Positions 1-11,900 of a stretch of DNA of 64,000 nt are shown piece by piece (the stretch's first letter is position 1; every line of letters starts with the position of its first letter). The stretch is from the NCBI GenBank assembly GCA_029204225.1, contig CM055092.1, forward strand, positions 66,887,423 through 66,951,422. Direction: 5' to 3'. This stretch comes from Diphasiastrum complanatum. Lineage: Eukaryota; Streptophyta; Lycopodiopsida; Lycopodiales; Lycopodiaceae. A model generated the notes under the pieces. It saw nothing but the letters and a program-made list of their open reading frames with translations. It ran no database searches and was not told where the DNA came from. The translations under genes and the position numbers were made by a program.

Positions 1-184
1 TTGGGCCTCAAGTTTTATTTTAATTACAAGGGGCCTAAGTCCATTATTTCTATTTACAATCGGCTTGCGTGCTCATTGGGTCATGGGCTTATACGCGCAG
101 GAAGCCATGCCCTCGCAACACATTTATTGACCCATTTTCTTTTATTCGCTCTATGTTGGGAATACTCCCAACAAGGGTCGATAG

Positions 185-490
185 ATCAAGTATTAGTAAC
201 AAGAAGAGAAATAATCAAAGCATTCAATAATACTAATGCCCATAAGGAAATAGAAAATTTGTGTAATAGCTGTTGTGATAAAAACGATCAAAATCATGAA
301 TAATCATGTGTATGAGAATGGTTCATAGTACTGAAGCACTATGCGCTGTGATCCTACTATGCTAACTATAGATTAAGACAATACTCTACTTCTTGAATTG
401 CTGTCACTTTCTCTTAAAATTTTCGATTTTGAAAAATCAGATAATCTGATACAATGGAGTTCGTACTTGAACTCATGTTTATGCATCTAT
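185..490 (-). repeat. Diverged LTR fragment (inverted copy of the 48 kb LTR)
   Basis: Read on the - strand, this stretch aligns with about 48395-48665, part of the long LTR at 47894-48891. Shared blocks include CAGATAATCTGATACAATGG at about 438-457 and the ATGGTTCATAGTACT block near 318. The match is clear but diverged, with small indels. No element body is visible beside it, so it is probably a solo or truncated LTR whose remainder lies upstream of the window. Confidence 0.6.
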
Positions 491-2829
491 TTTGATGATC
501 GTCTGCCTTGTTCTGATTTCTTGTATATATACAAGTTTTTGTGGCTAACTAATGTGTTTAGGCATGATGTAATGTTTACAAGGCTAAACAGTTTAGAGTA
601 AGCTATATAGTATGCAATCGTAAAACATGGTAGTTACGACATAATAGCATGTCTGTCCCCACCAGTCTCAGAAGGTGGTAGGCATAATCTTGCTAGTGTG
701 GACGTAAGGACTAAGAGGTGACAACTCACAAGGTTTGAAAGATTCACAAATTCTAATCGATTCCAATGTGTTGTAAGAGTTTCATTTTTTATTTTTCTTT
801 TTTGCAAAGACAACTTGCAAAATTTTATGGGTGTATTCTTCCTAGCGTTGATGCCAACATTAGGCGTCTAAGTCTTTGACCTTTTTGTGGTGATCTCATC
901 TTTTTTTGGAGCCCCCTTTGTAACAAGGCTTTATCTACAAAGGTGCAAAAGCTTTGCTACGAGGGAAAGGCCTACTTGCATTACTTGTGCCAAGGCAAAA
1001 GGCTTGAGCGAAACAAGCGTTAAACTACGTAAAAGCACAAGTGCAAGTTTGTTTTGGCAAAATGTCCATTAGAAGCTGCATCCATTATGCGACATCCAAT
1101 CATTAGATGTCCACAAAAACACTCTATCAGAATGCTATGCACCTGTTAATGGAAGAAGTATGCTCTCGTTGGTTATCCTCATGAACATTCAACTAGAAGC
1201 TTTAGTGCCTAGGTGTCAATCTCTTGTTGACTATTCACATGAGGGTTTTGGTGAAAGGTTTGAACCTTTGAAAAGCACATATAAATGATGTTTATAAAGG
1301 TGTCTCCAAAATACAAAAAAAAAAAAAGTTTTCCTTCGTAGCGAAGTTGGGCAAGATTGGTGAGAAGAGCTCAAATGTTGGCTACCACAGAGAGGAGATG
1401 TCCGAGAGCTTGCTCCAACTAACTATTTTACACAATTATGATGTAAAGGCGTAGTAATTTTTTTGTGGTCACATGGGAAAACATTCATGTATTGTACTAA
1501 GACATGACCAATTTTCACTCTACAATGATACAAATGCCTTTTTTTATGATTTGAGTTTCATTAATGTACATGCCTATTAAGAATCATAATTATCATATAA
1601 GAATAAGCCCTATATATAACCCATTACGTGATGCAAGCCAACGAGCACACAGTATTCTAACTGATTTGGGCTTTTTAAGGCTAGGGCCTTGCCTAAATTT
1701 TTTTGGAGCACTTACCTGGAATAAAGTTATGTGCGTCGCATATTATTGTTGCCACAAAAGAGAAAACAAGGTGATCAATACATCACGAGAACACCTCGAT
1801 GCCTTTATTAATAGAAAACTTATGAGAACGTTGATGACAAATAAATATAAGTCCAAAGGAAAACTTTGAAGAAATCTAGGATTAGCAAGAGTGGAACTTG
1901 TATTACAACTAAGATCACAACATGGTCTTATTATAAGGAAAAAGAAAAAACTATGTGTCATTGGAACATCGCCTATTGACTGCAACAGATAAAAAACTGT
2001 GAACTGGTAGCGAGTTACTTAGTAAAGGGAGGGGAGAAGAAAGATCGACAAGATAGGAGCTCATTGCAACACAATGAAAATTTGTGGTTTGATGAAAGGC
2101 ATGAGCACTAAAGCTCGAAGATTTTTTCACTCTGCCACCAAGATAAGCACACATGCAAAGGAATTCATGAAAATGGAAATAAAGGTGCCATATGTCTCAA
2201 TGGTTAGGAATCAATCCATGAGTAGGGTGCCTTTTAGTAGACTGGTTTATTTCCTTTTGTTGAGGTGCTTTTACATAGGATAGGGCATCAATGCTTGTAC
2301 GTTTCTACACTTTTATCGCGGAAACCAGGATTCCGTTCAAAATCGCTGAAAGGAGCGGGGAGTCATGTCCACTTCAACAGCTCCAGGTCCGTACTCCGTA
2401 CCTATTTCCATCCGTACTAATAGTTGATGTATGCATGCTCTTGTCGTATGCTTCCAGCTTCCTTCCCAGTGTATTTGTTGAATGAAGTTTTGAAATTCGG
2501 GTGTTGTGAAATCTAAGACTGTGGATCGATTCGTGTGACTATGGCGGCATAGCTATTGTGGGTTTTCATCATATTTAGGTTTACAAGCAGTCTGGATAAC
2601 TTATTCTAATAAATTAGTACATTTTCAGAAAAGTTTTCAGTTTTTGTGTTGGATAGCTTACTGAATGATAGTCTGATCTTTAAAGCTTCCTTCAAATGAG
2701 GCTGGATATGCTCGTCTCGGGATTTCTATTATTTCAAGGAACCTTTCTGGTTTCAGTTTAATTTGATCAGGTACTTAGTAAATAAAACCTTGATATTGGG
2801 TTGCCAATTTTGCCATCAAGGCTAGTGAT
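491..2829. other. Intergenic stretch without recognisable genes
   Basis: Only short open frames occur here, with no conserved motif, splice structure or clear repeat boundary. Similarity to the 48 kb LTR fades after about position 560. A short A-run lies near 1314-1328. Confidence 0.5.
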
Positions 2830-3450
2830 AGCTTATATCCAATCCAAGGGGGCTATCTCATGGAACATGAGATTGATGGAGTGCGCTGCACAATGAGTCC
2901 AGACAATGTGGGAGTAGGTTGCAGCCATCAAGTTCCCCATCTCGACACAATTCGACATTTTTTCTGTGACCACTTGCACTATGTTGAAGGGCCATCATCC
3001 TCTATGACATTTTAGATTTGCTCATAAATGCCGCAGTAGCCTTATCGCATAAGAGGTGTCTATAGTTCTGAAGAACATAGTACCATATTGTAGGAGGAGC
3101 CGAGGATGTTGATGATTGGCTTGTGTTGAACATCAGTCCATCCATCTGCCATAAGAGAACAGCTAAACTCGTGCCATTATGCTCCGCTCAACCTATGGAG
3201 ATGGCTTAACACTTTGTCATAGACTGCCCTTAGGTGCGTGGTCCTATGACTAACAATCACAAGCTGCAACGCTAGCCATGGCCTGTTTGAGTAGGGTGGT
3301 GTCAACAATGGTGAAAGGCAGGTTAGGGCCTTAGAACCTATGTGCCACAACCCTACTGCACTGTAGTAGGTCCTCTTCATCAACTCTACTTTAATCTGTG
3401 GCCTCAATCTGGGAGGCCTCAATGGCTGTTGGAAAGGCGCCTTTCTTTTT
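2830..3450 (-). pseudogene. hAT-type transposase relic (DUF659-like region)
   Basis: Read on the - strand in shifting frames, the stretch keeps blocks typical of plant hAT transposases with a DUF659 domain. They occur in order: a PNLPF-type block near 3300, an LMADGWTD-type block near 3150, and a VVTEKMSNCVEMGNLM block followed by HIVWTHCAAHSINLM near 2870-2960. In this family they form part of the RNase H-like catalytic fold. Several frameshifts and stops separate the blocks, so no functional protein is possible. A possible upstream portion reaches about 3700 but has no motif I can name. No terminal inverted repeats were found. Family-level confidence is good, subfamily unresolved. Confidence 0.65.
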
Positions 3451-4661
3451 TTTTTGGGGGGGGTGGTTAGGTTGGGAATATATCATGGAAATTGGAGATG
3501 TCTCGGTTGTGGGATTCTTGATAGCATCGTCTACACCTATGGTGTGTGCGAATGGCGTTTCGAGGGCATAGCATTCCGGAACGATGTGGGAAAAAAATGA
3601 ATTTTTTTTTAACTGTTCCGCAGTATGGGTGCATTTGTTTCGGAGTTTCTTGAGGTTATGGAGAGAAACAGGCTGCCAAAGTGCATGTGTGAGCATCCTA
3701 TGTCAAGGTAGCAATCTATGGAAGGTGATTGTAGCACATTGGAGATGGCAAAAGTGAGTGTTTGGAGATTTGCAAGCACAACACCTTGTTGAAGCTTTTT
3801 TCCACCATTTTCTTCTGTGTTTTGTTTGGAGGCTATAGTTATAGTGCATCATTTTTGGTGAATCCTGCTGCTAGAATTGGCTGTATAGTGTTGCTTGTGA
3901 GAGAGTGATTGCATGTTTCCAAGCTTTTGTTTGGATAGGTGGTCACCATGACTGTATACGATCATCTCTTTTATGATTTTAACGTTGATGCATTATCAGT
4001 TTTGTTTTTTGTACTCTTGAAAGTTAGGAATGCTTATAGAGATGTCATAGTTAGTAATGCATACCACACATGGCAAGTTAATTGTGTGGGACTTTGACAA
4101 ACTTGCAATTGCATATGGTGTTCTGGCACGTTTGGGGTCTATCCTGAGTGACATTTATCAGCAGGCCTTGAGTATAGGGATTATTGCTGTACTAAACTAT
4201 TTGTTTTCTTACAAAGCATAGTAGTACCTTCAAGCAGTGCCAAGGAGTTCTTTAAAGACTTCCTATATAGCTAACCACCTCGTCATTTGGAGGTGAGGAG
4301 ATTGAGGGATGTGGAACATATGTATTGGCTTGTTTATGTTATCCGAAGAATTTGAGTTGATACATCAAGTCAGTTGAGAAATCGATAAATGGAATACCTA
4401 AAAACTAGTGGTGGCATGAGATTTGGCAGAATTACTCCTATTGCACATGAACGATGCCATTAAATGAGGCACTCTCACATCATTGTCTTGGAAGATTCTT
4501 TTGGTTGGGAGCTCCTCTCTTTTTCTTTACAATGGGAGTTATCTTCCTCTATTTTTCAACATTGACTTTCATTGAAAGCATTCTAGATCTTCATCTATCA
4601 TGGTGCCTGTTTTTGCCACCGAGCTTGTCCTCTTTGATGCAACGCTAATTATACTCACAGA

Positions 4662-5424
4662 CATAGTTGCACAGAAACGCGTTTTTGGGCAAACACGTTT
4701 TTGATGTAGAAACGTGATTAAATTTTTTTTTTTTTTTGGAAGAATAGCTTATGGCTGAAATTTTTTTAGGGGAGCAATGGTCAAACCAGTGTTTGGCCTC
4801 TCAAAAGGGCAGTAGATAGGGCACAAACAGACCTTATTTTTAGTAGCTATTTGGTTGTTATTTGCTCTGGTTCTCAGTAATTGTTAATGCTATAGTTTGG
4901 GCTATCAACTCTATGGATGATGATCACTTTTGCAATCATTACACTGGAGATGTGGGTGCAATGTGCATATAGTTGGGGGTATAAATATTGGGCCCTTATC
5001 GGCGCGCATTTGGACCCCCATTTTTATCTACGGGGGGGTACAGGGGGGCTGGCGACAGCCACCTAGGCCCTCCCTGTCGAGGGGATTGGGGGGCAGCGCC
5101 CCCCGAAGCAAAAACGAGGTACAATTGCTCTACAGTTCTCTGTCTCTATCCCACTGGAACCATCTGTGATCGTAACGAACAGGCTAGAGTTTAGTTTTGA
5201 ATTTTTATCCTTGATAGAACCCAACATGGATTAATGCACATGAACTGGACCATCCTGTACCCAAAACATTCGGCAAACTATACAAATGTAATGCTCTTAA
5301 TCAGAGCTTTCATCTGATACCCATATTGACCACAAAAAAATATAAAAAAATATAAAAAAACCACGTTTTTGACAAACGCTACCAAAATCCAGAAACGCGT
5401 TTCCAGAAACGTAGTGCAACTATG
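4662..5424. mobile_element. Non-autonomous hAT-like DNA transposon
   Basis: The 763-bp element begins CATAGTTGCAC and ends with its exact complement GTGCAACTATG, giving 11-bp terminal inverted repeats. It is flanked by perfect 8-bp direct repeats CTCACAGA at 4654-4661 and 5425-5432; an 8-bp target duplication is the hAT hallmark. Subterminal motifs of the AAACGCGTTT and CACGTTTTTG type recur near both ends (4674-4715 and 5361-5412), as expected for transposase binding sites. The interior is non-coding, with a T-run near 4722-4738 and a GC-rich palindromic block around 5090-5104. It lies just upstream of the visible gluconokinase exons. Confidence 0.8.
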
Positions 5425-5921
5425 CTCACAGATTATGGTGTAAATGAATGTCAGAGTTTCAGATTCCAATCCTATTTGGTGGCAAAAGCTCAACTGTACA
5501 GCCACTAACATTTATACTTTCTTGCTCTTGGATCAAGCAATGAACTCTGAAGTTTGAGATTTAACAGGGAAAGCAACGACTTGAAAGGAATAACCTTAGT
5601 ATAAGAACAAAACTTTGTTTTCCAGGTTTGGAATAAGGTTGATACCTGAAGGTAACGAGTTTTTTTTAGCTTGCAGTAGTTTGGTTGCAAATTATATGAA
5701 GAAAACATTTTTGCTTGGAATTTTTTAGAAATTGTACAATAATGACAAGCATTAGTTTGTGAATGCATTGGGAATCAGGATGTTTGCTCTATCTCTGCCA
5801 TCTGTGAATTGTGTGCTCAATGACATAATGGTTTATTCTTGATTAGATGCTATAAGGCATAGAAATTATGTTTGAAGAGCCAAAAGTGTCCATGTTGATA
5901 AATTCCTTTGTTATGTTTCAG

Positions 5922-8900
5922 GACAACAAGCAATGGTCATAATGGGGGTCTCTGGTGCTGGAAAGACGTAAGCTGCCGTTTTATATTCATGTTTGATATA
6001 AGCTTCTATTCATAAAAATTATCTATTTCATACTCGTTTGTTGTGGTGCTTCATAGTTCATTTTTGGTTACAGTTTCAATATTTTGAACATGTATGATGC
6101 TCAATAACCTTTTTCATCATTGTCAATAGTTAACAATAATGTTATTTCAATCCAGGTCTTTCTTTGACATCCAAATTAATTTATTTGAGGATAAATTTTT
6201 TTTCTGCCATGCTGAGTTGGATCTCTATTGACAGAACTGTAGGGGTGCTTTTAGCCAGAGCCATGAAATGCAGATTTTATGACGATTTTCACTCCCTAGA
6301 AAATAAAGGTGAACGTTTGTTGAGCCCATTACTTGATATGAATTTATGGATCAGTCTAAATTTCTCATTTATGGATCATTCTAAATCTCCCATTTATGCA
6401 TAAATCTCCCTCCTCAAATGCTTGTATAAAGAAACTGTTCCTGTTGCAAAACATAAGCTGCCACAAAAGACATTATGAAGAATATACTGCAAAAATGTAT
6501 ATGCCTTCTTAGAAATGGCAAAACATGAACATAAGATACATGTACCTTAGAAGCTGCCAAAGTGAACATGCTGAATTAGGGATATCAAAAGTTAGGTTCT
6601 TTGCTGACCATGGCTTACACAAACATTATACGGACCAAGAGAATGACAACTGCATACATTGATATGCCATCCCAGTACATAAAGGCACAATTGTGAACTT
6701 GGCTGCATACAATGAGATGCCATGCCAACTTAGTAGAACATGTGCCAGCTAAATGAAGCAGGTCAGGATTGTTGAATGGTGACGACAATATTCCAAGCTA
6801 TTTGAAGTGGCAATACATGCAGGATAGTTGCTACGCCTTGTGACTTTGAGATTGATTATAACGAGATTTCAAAGATTGTATTGAGCAAGCTATATAAGAT
6901 CAAGGCACTTGAATCTGCCAGAGGTTTGAGGTATCACAAAAAATGAGACATGAAAATCGAGCTAGATACGAAGTGTTGACGTTTTTTTGGAAACGATTCA
7001 AAAAGCCCTAACTCGTGAGGCAACAAGACCTTTGAGAATCGTAGCACCATTTTCTGCTAGTTCTGACCTAAATCCACTGCATGATCGAGGCATGATCCGA
7101 GGATCAAGGCTTCATAAACTAGGGGATTTGAAAATCGAGTCAGATATAAAAATTTCAAGTTTCTTAAGAAAAACGTCTCTAATGTTTAAGAAAAATGGCC
7201 TGGAATGTCGTTCTGTATGTGCCCATATTATATGATTTGGATCTATAAGCCAAATTGTGGTGAACCATTGTGAGAGTACATGGGCTGTACATAGAGAGGT
7301 TTCCAATGCCAATGTTGTGTCCAAAAAATCCTAGCCATCCTTTGTGGAGCTCAGGGTCCCCCGCTCGTCTAGTGGTGCGCCACAAGGGGTGCAACATGTG
7401 GGCTACCGCGTGGATGGGCCTGTGGAAATAGTCCCACCTCTGCTACCAAATGTCTATCAGCTCCTGTTTCCTGCAACACCCAACAACACAAGACACATTC
7501 ACAGACAGGGGAAAGGAATGGTACCTGGCCTCATCCAAGCATGCTCTGGTCAACACCTCTCGTATATGAGACCGAGAGTGCACCCCTCTTAGTCTACTAG
7601 GTGAAGCACACAAAAAACAGGCCTTAGCACATCAATTAGCTCCGATGCCTATGTCCAAAACTCATTTCCGTATATAGTCGTCTGGAAATGAACTACATCC
7701 TCACCACGGCCTCTGAACTCATCGAGAGCAGTGCCGGCCACCATCCTCCGCAAGTGGTCTCGCACAACCGCCAGACGCTTGAGAACCATGAAGTAGTAGC
7801 TAAACCGTGTGGGTGCCAGCTTCCTGAGGTCCAAAGGCAAGAAGCTAGGAAATAGGGCCAACAACCCCTTCTTCCTGGTGATGAAGCTGACCACGCGCAT
7901 GGCTTGAGCAGTTCTCTGCAAGACAAACACCCATCAGAGGGCCGAGCAAAGCAAGGAAATGACAACAACAAAACTAACATAAAAGATAGGAAAGAAGGTA
8001 TGGAAAGGATACCTCATGGATCCACAGGAGTGCGCACATGTTGTGGATCAGTAGATCGATAGAATGCATAGCACTGGTGTCCACAGAATGGAGGAGTGCT
8101 CGTGCATCAGTAGACCTCCCATCTGCCTACAGTCGTGGCGTTGTCTATGACAACTTGAACCACGTGATCACGCCCCCGTAGAAACACTTACCTCTGCCAG
8201 GCTACTCGAATGGGGCTTAGCTCTCGTGTGATGGTCTCCTCCTCTTGGTGCAGGAGGCGCGCGTGCGTATCACCTCTCTCCTAGCAGGTGCTCATGAGGA
8301 ATCTGTTGCTGCCGCCTGACGCATCATCTCTTTGAAGACATGCGTGTCAGCAATGGCGAATGGAATGGTAGCCTCGTAAAAAAACTCGGCCATCGCTCTT
8401 GTGCCAGCCTCATGCTGCTGCCACCGCCACCCTCTGTCCAATGTAGTCTGCTGTGCCCTCGGCCTGACATGTCTCTACTGTGCGTGTGTCTATGGTTGGG
8501 GTCTGACGTGCCCTGTGGTGGTATGAGATGGGGCATTTGGGAGTGCATCTGCTGATGGCATGGCAAGTGGTGTGTTTCTCTCCCCACCCGTGCTAGGACC
8601 TGTAAAACCTCCCCCAAGACCTCCAATCAGGATTGAGCACCAAGAACACAATAAGGGAGTGCAGTGGACGAAACCGTCCCAACCAAACCTAGACTGTCCG
8701 ATCTAGCCCCCGAGCACTAGGGAGTATGGCAAATCACAATGATAGTAAGCGCTTACCAATCTGACAGCATAACGGCCGCAGACTCTCAATGAATCCTATG
8801 GACACAAATGAGAGTATATATAGAGAGTAGCACCCACCCTGCCTGCCCATGCGCTGAGTCCACATGTAAACGTGCTATCAACTCATGCCCTACTCCCATG

Positions 8901-11900
8901 CATGTCCACTGCATGTAGCTGCCCCTAACTCATAATAGAAAAGACCCATGCATAGACACAGTGCATGTACATCCTATCCCATACTAGGATGCAACATACC
9001 GCATGTAGGCATAGCCCATGGTCCTACTTAGCTATTATCCGAATTAGGCCTGCCCCCTACGTCTAAGACAACCCCCCAATGGTATGAACTCCCATTAGGG
9101 CCGTAACATACTTCCCCCCTTATTTTAGTTCTGTCCTTATAACTTAAAGTCCGGGAAACTCTTTTTTAGGTTACCTTCTAGTTCCCATGAATCCTCATCA
9201 TCAAAATATCCTTTCCAACAAACCAGATGCTTGGATCTTGTATCAAGAATCTTTTCAGGTTCTAAAGGAATCCTCTTAGATAAGTCCTCAAATGAATCTA
9301 GATTAGTACCAGAACCAACATGATCTCCCTCATGTAAACTCATCCTCAGACGATTTACATGAAACACAGGATGAGCCTTGGTTCCCTCTGGTAACTCTAG
9401 TTGGTAAGCTAAAGATCCAATCTTTGTCAAGTTTTTATATGGTCCACTGTACCTAGCAGACAGTTTGAATGCGTCCCAGTGCGCATTACCTTAGAATCCT
9501 TCGGAATTTTAAGATACACCCAATCTCCAACTCGAAACTCCCGAGGCGATCTTTTCATATTAGCAAAATGTCTTACCCGGTCCTGGGTACTTAGAACATA
9601 TTCGCGTGCTAACTGTAACATTTCTTGCATTTCACACAAGAAATCCGCTACTTTCTGAACTTTAATCGACTCAGTTTCAACCATTATCGGAGATCTAGGC
9701 TGAAATCCATACATAAGCATAAACGAACTATACCCAGTAGCCGAATGCTTACTACTATTATAAGCAAACTCAATCAATGGAAGGTACCTTTCCCACTGAG
9801 ATTGCCTAAGTGAAACATATGCACGAAGCATTTGTTACAGCCCTAATGGGAGTTTATACCATTGAGGGGTTGTCTTAGACATAGGGGCCAGGCCTATTTC
9901 GGATGATAGCTAAGTAGGACCATGGGCTATGCCTGCATGTGGTATAGGCATGTGTGTTGCATCCTAGTATGGGATAGGATGTACATGCACTGTGTCTATG
10001 CATGGGTCTTTGCTATTATGAGTTAGGGCAGACTCTCAATGAATCCTATGGACACAAATGAGGGTATATATAGAGAGTAGCACCGACCTTGCCTGCCCAT
10101 GCACTGAGTCCACATGTAAGCGTGCTATCAACTCATGCCCAACTCCCATGCGCTATTATCCGAATTAGGCCTGGCCCCTACGTCTAAGGCAGCCCCCAAA
10201 TGGTATAAACTCCCATTAGGGTCGTAACAACCTGCATCTGGGGTGTGACACCAACAATTGAGGATGTTGATGGTCGCGAGGGCTCTGATGGAGTGGCGGA
10301 AGGCCCAGGTGCCCCTGCACGTGCGGCAGGCACCGAGTGACTGTCATGGGTAGGTGGTGCTAGTGCCCCTCTGTGACTAGGCGCTGCACATGTATCCCCT
10401 CTGCAGCTAGGCCCTGCACCTGTATCCCCTCCATGGCTAGGCCCTGCACCTTGAACTTGTGAGCTTTGCCCTCTCTGCTGGAAAAAGCTTTGTGCTGGTC
10501 TCAGTGGCTAGCTGGCTGACCCATTATGGCCGTATGTCTCTTGTAGCCTCTCGACCTCAGCATCTATAACGGAGCTGCATACTGATATACCCATGCCCTG
10601 CCCATCTGGCCTGGTCAATTGTAACAAATGGGCCCTGACCTTGGTGAGTGACCCTGTGAACTCTAGACCGCAATGGTAGCATCTCCATCTCCGGGCACCT
10701 TCTTCATGTATTGAGCAGTACTCACATAATGTTGTGTCGACTTGGAGCACTGATCTATAGCCATTATGTCACACTGCAGTCACAATATCTCATATTCTGA
10801 GTGAAGGGTCATCATATTCGTGCCAACTTCTGAGCATAAATTTCGATAGCCCACTCTAATTTGGAGCGATGACTCACAGTTGATCATGCCCTTGTGATAA
10901 AATGCTGGCATATGATTATACTTGCAGTCTGAATGAGGCTCACATCTACTCATGCCTGGATTCTGAGTACTGAACTTTAGCTATTCATGCTAGCTTTGAG
11001 TGCTAGTTGATCTGTATTCTCATCTATGTTTTGCTCAGTGTGTATGAATCAATTTTGGTTAGTGACTCGCAACAGATCACTACACGTTTTTGGATGCTGA
11101 CTTTTGGTCTCTATAACTGTTATTGGTATAATGGATCATGCCCATCTATGCATGTTTTTGGTTGCTTCAGCAGTTTAGTTGTCTCCCTCGAAGTTGAGGC
11201 AAAAGAGGTGACTGGTGTGGGCTGAGGTTCTTTCGACGAAGGTAGAACTCCTAGAAACAATTGCGTTACTTTGTCTGATATGCTGTCTCTTTTGCTCTCT
11301 CTTGATAGACAGAAAGCATACGCAAAGGTTTCTGATGCATTTGGTTATCTCTTTCGTAGCTTTATGACTGTTGATACTGACACACCAGTTGATATTATCT
11401 ATTCGTTGACAGTTCTCATATAAGACAGGATGCCAATACAGCTAGGACGTGAATTTCATGATTCCAGCATGCTTAGTTACTATTTATTCAGTTTCAAATA
11501 TATTCACATGAGTTGAGAAGACATAGGAGATTTGTATGTTAGGTGTTTAACTACTGGGAAATATCTGGCCTTATCATAGTTCGAACTTCTACAGATGCCT
11601 AGAAATGCCAGAGCCTATTGTCCTCCTGAGGTGAAGGTGCTCCGCTGGTAAGTTATGGTCAAGATACACGAGGTCAAACATAAAAAAAATAAGAAATGCA
11701 TTTGCGTTGATCAGACAAGTGTGGCACAGTGGTAGAATGATGTGCCAATACTTGCACTCGCCTAAACAATCAACCGAAGAGAATTATGCTTATAGGTATA
11801 CTTATACAGATGTAACTTGGCCTACTTACAGCTGAAGCTGCTGCATATTTTTGGGGATCAACACTAGCTCACACAATTAGCAACTGTCTTCAATTAATGC

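Larger units (their letters stand above)
8598..10234 (-). mobile_element. Rearranged Gypsy (chromovirus) remnant with flanking ACCTG repeats
   Basis: The 5-bp repeat ACCTG occurs at 8598-8602 and 10230-10234, bordering a 1.6-kb Ty3-gypsy remnant that interrupts the hAT relic. On the - strand it contains LTR-head sequence (10229 down to about 10030), an inverted LTR piece (9833-10029), the integrase C-terminus with chromodomain (9831-9137), a purine tract at 9122-9111, and the 3' LTR from 9108 downward. The gag, protease, RT, RNase H and most of integrase are missing. The exact 3' LTR edge near 8601-8603 is uncertain because TG could belong to the LTR or to the target repeat. Confidence 0.65.

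Noticed and set aside
1-303. 100-codon frame at the window start
   Set aside because: It runs through the inverted LTR fragment and shows no protein motif.
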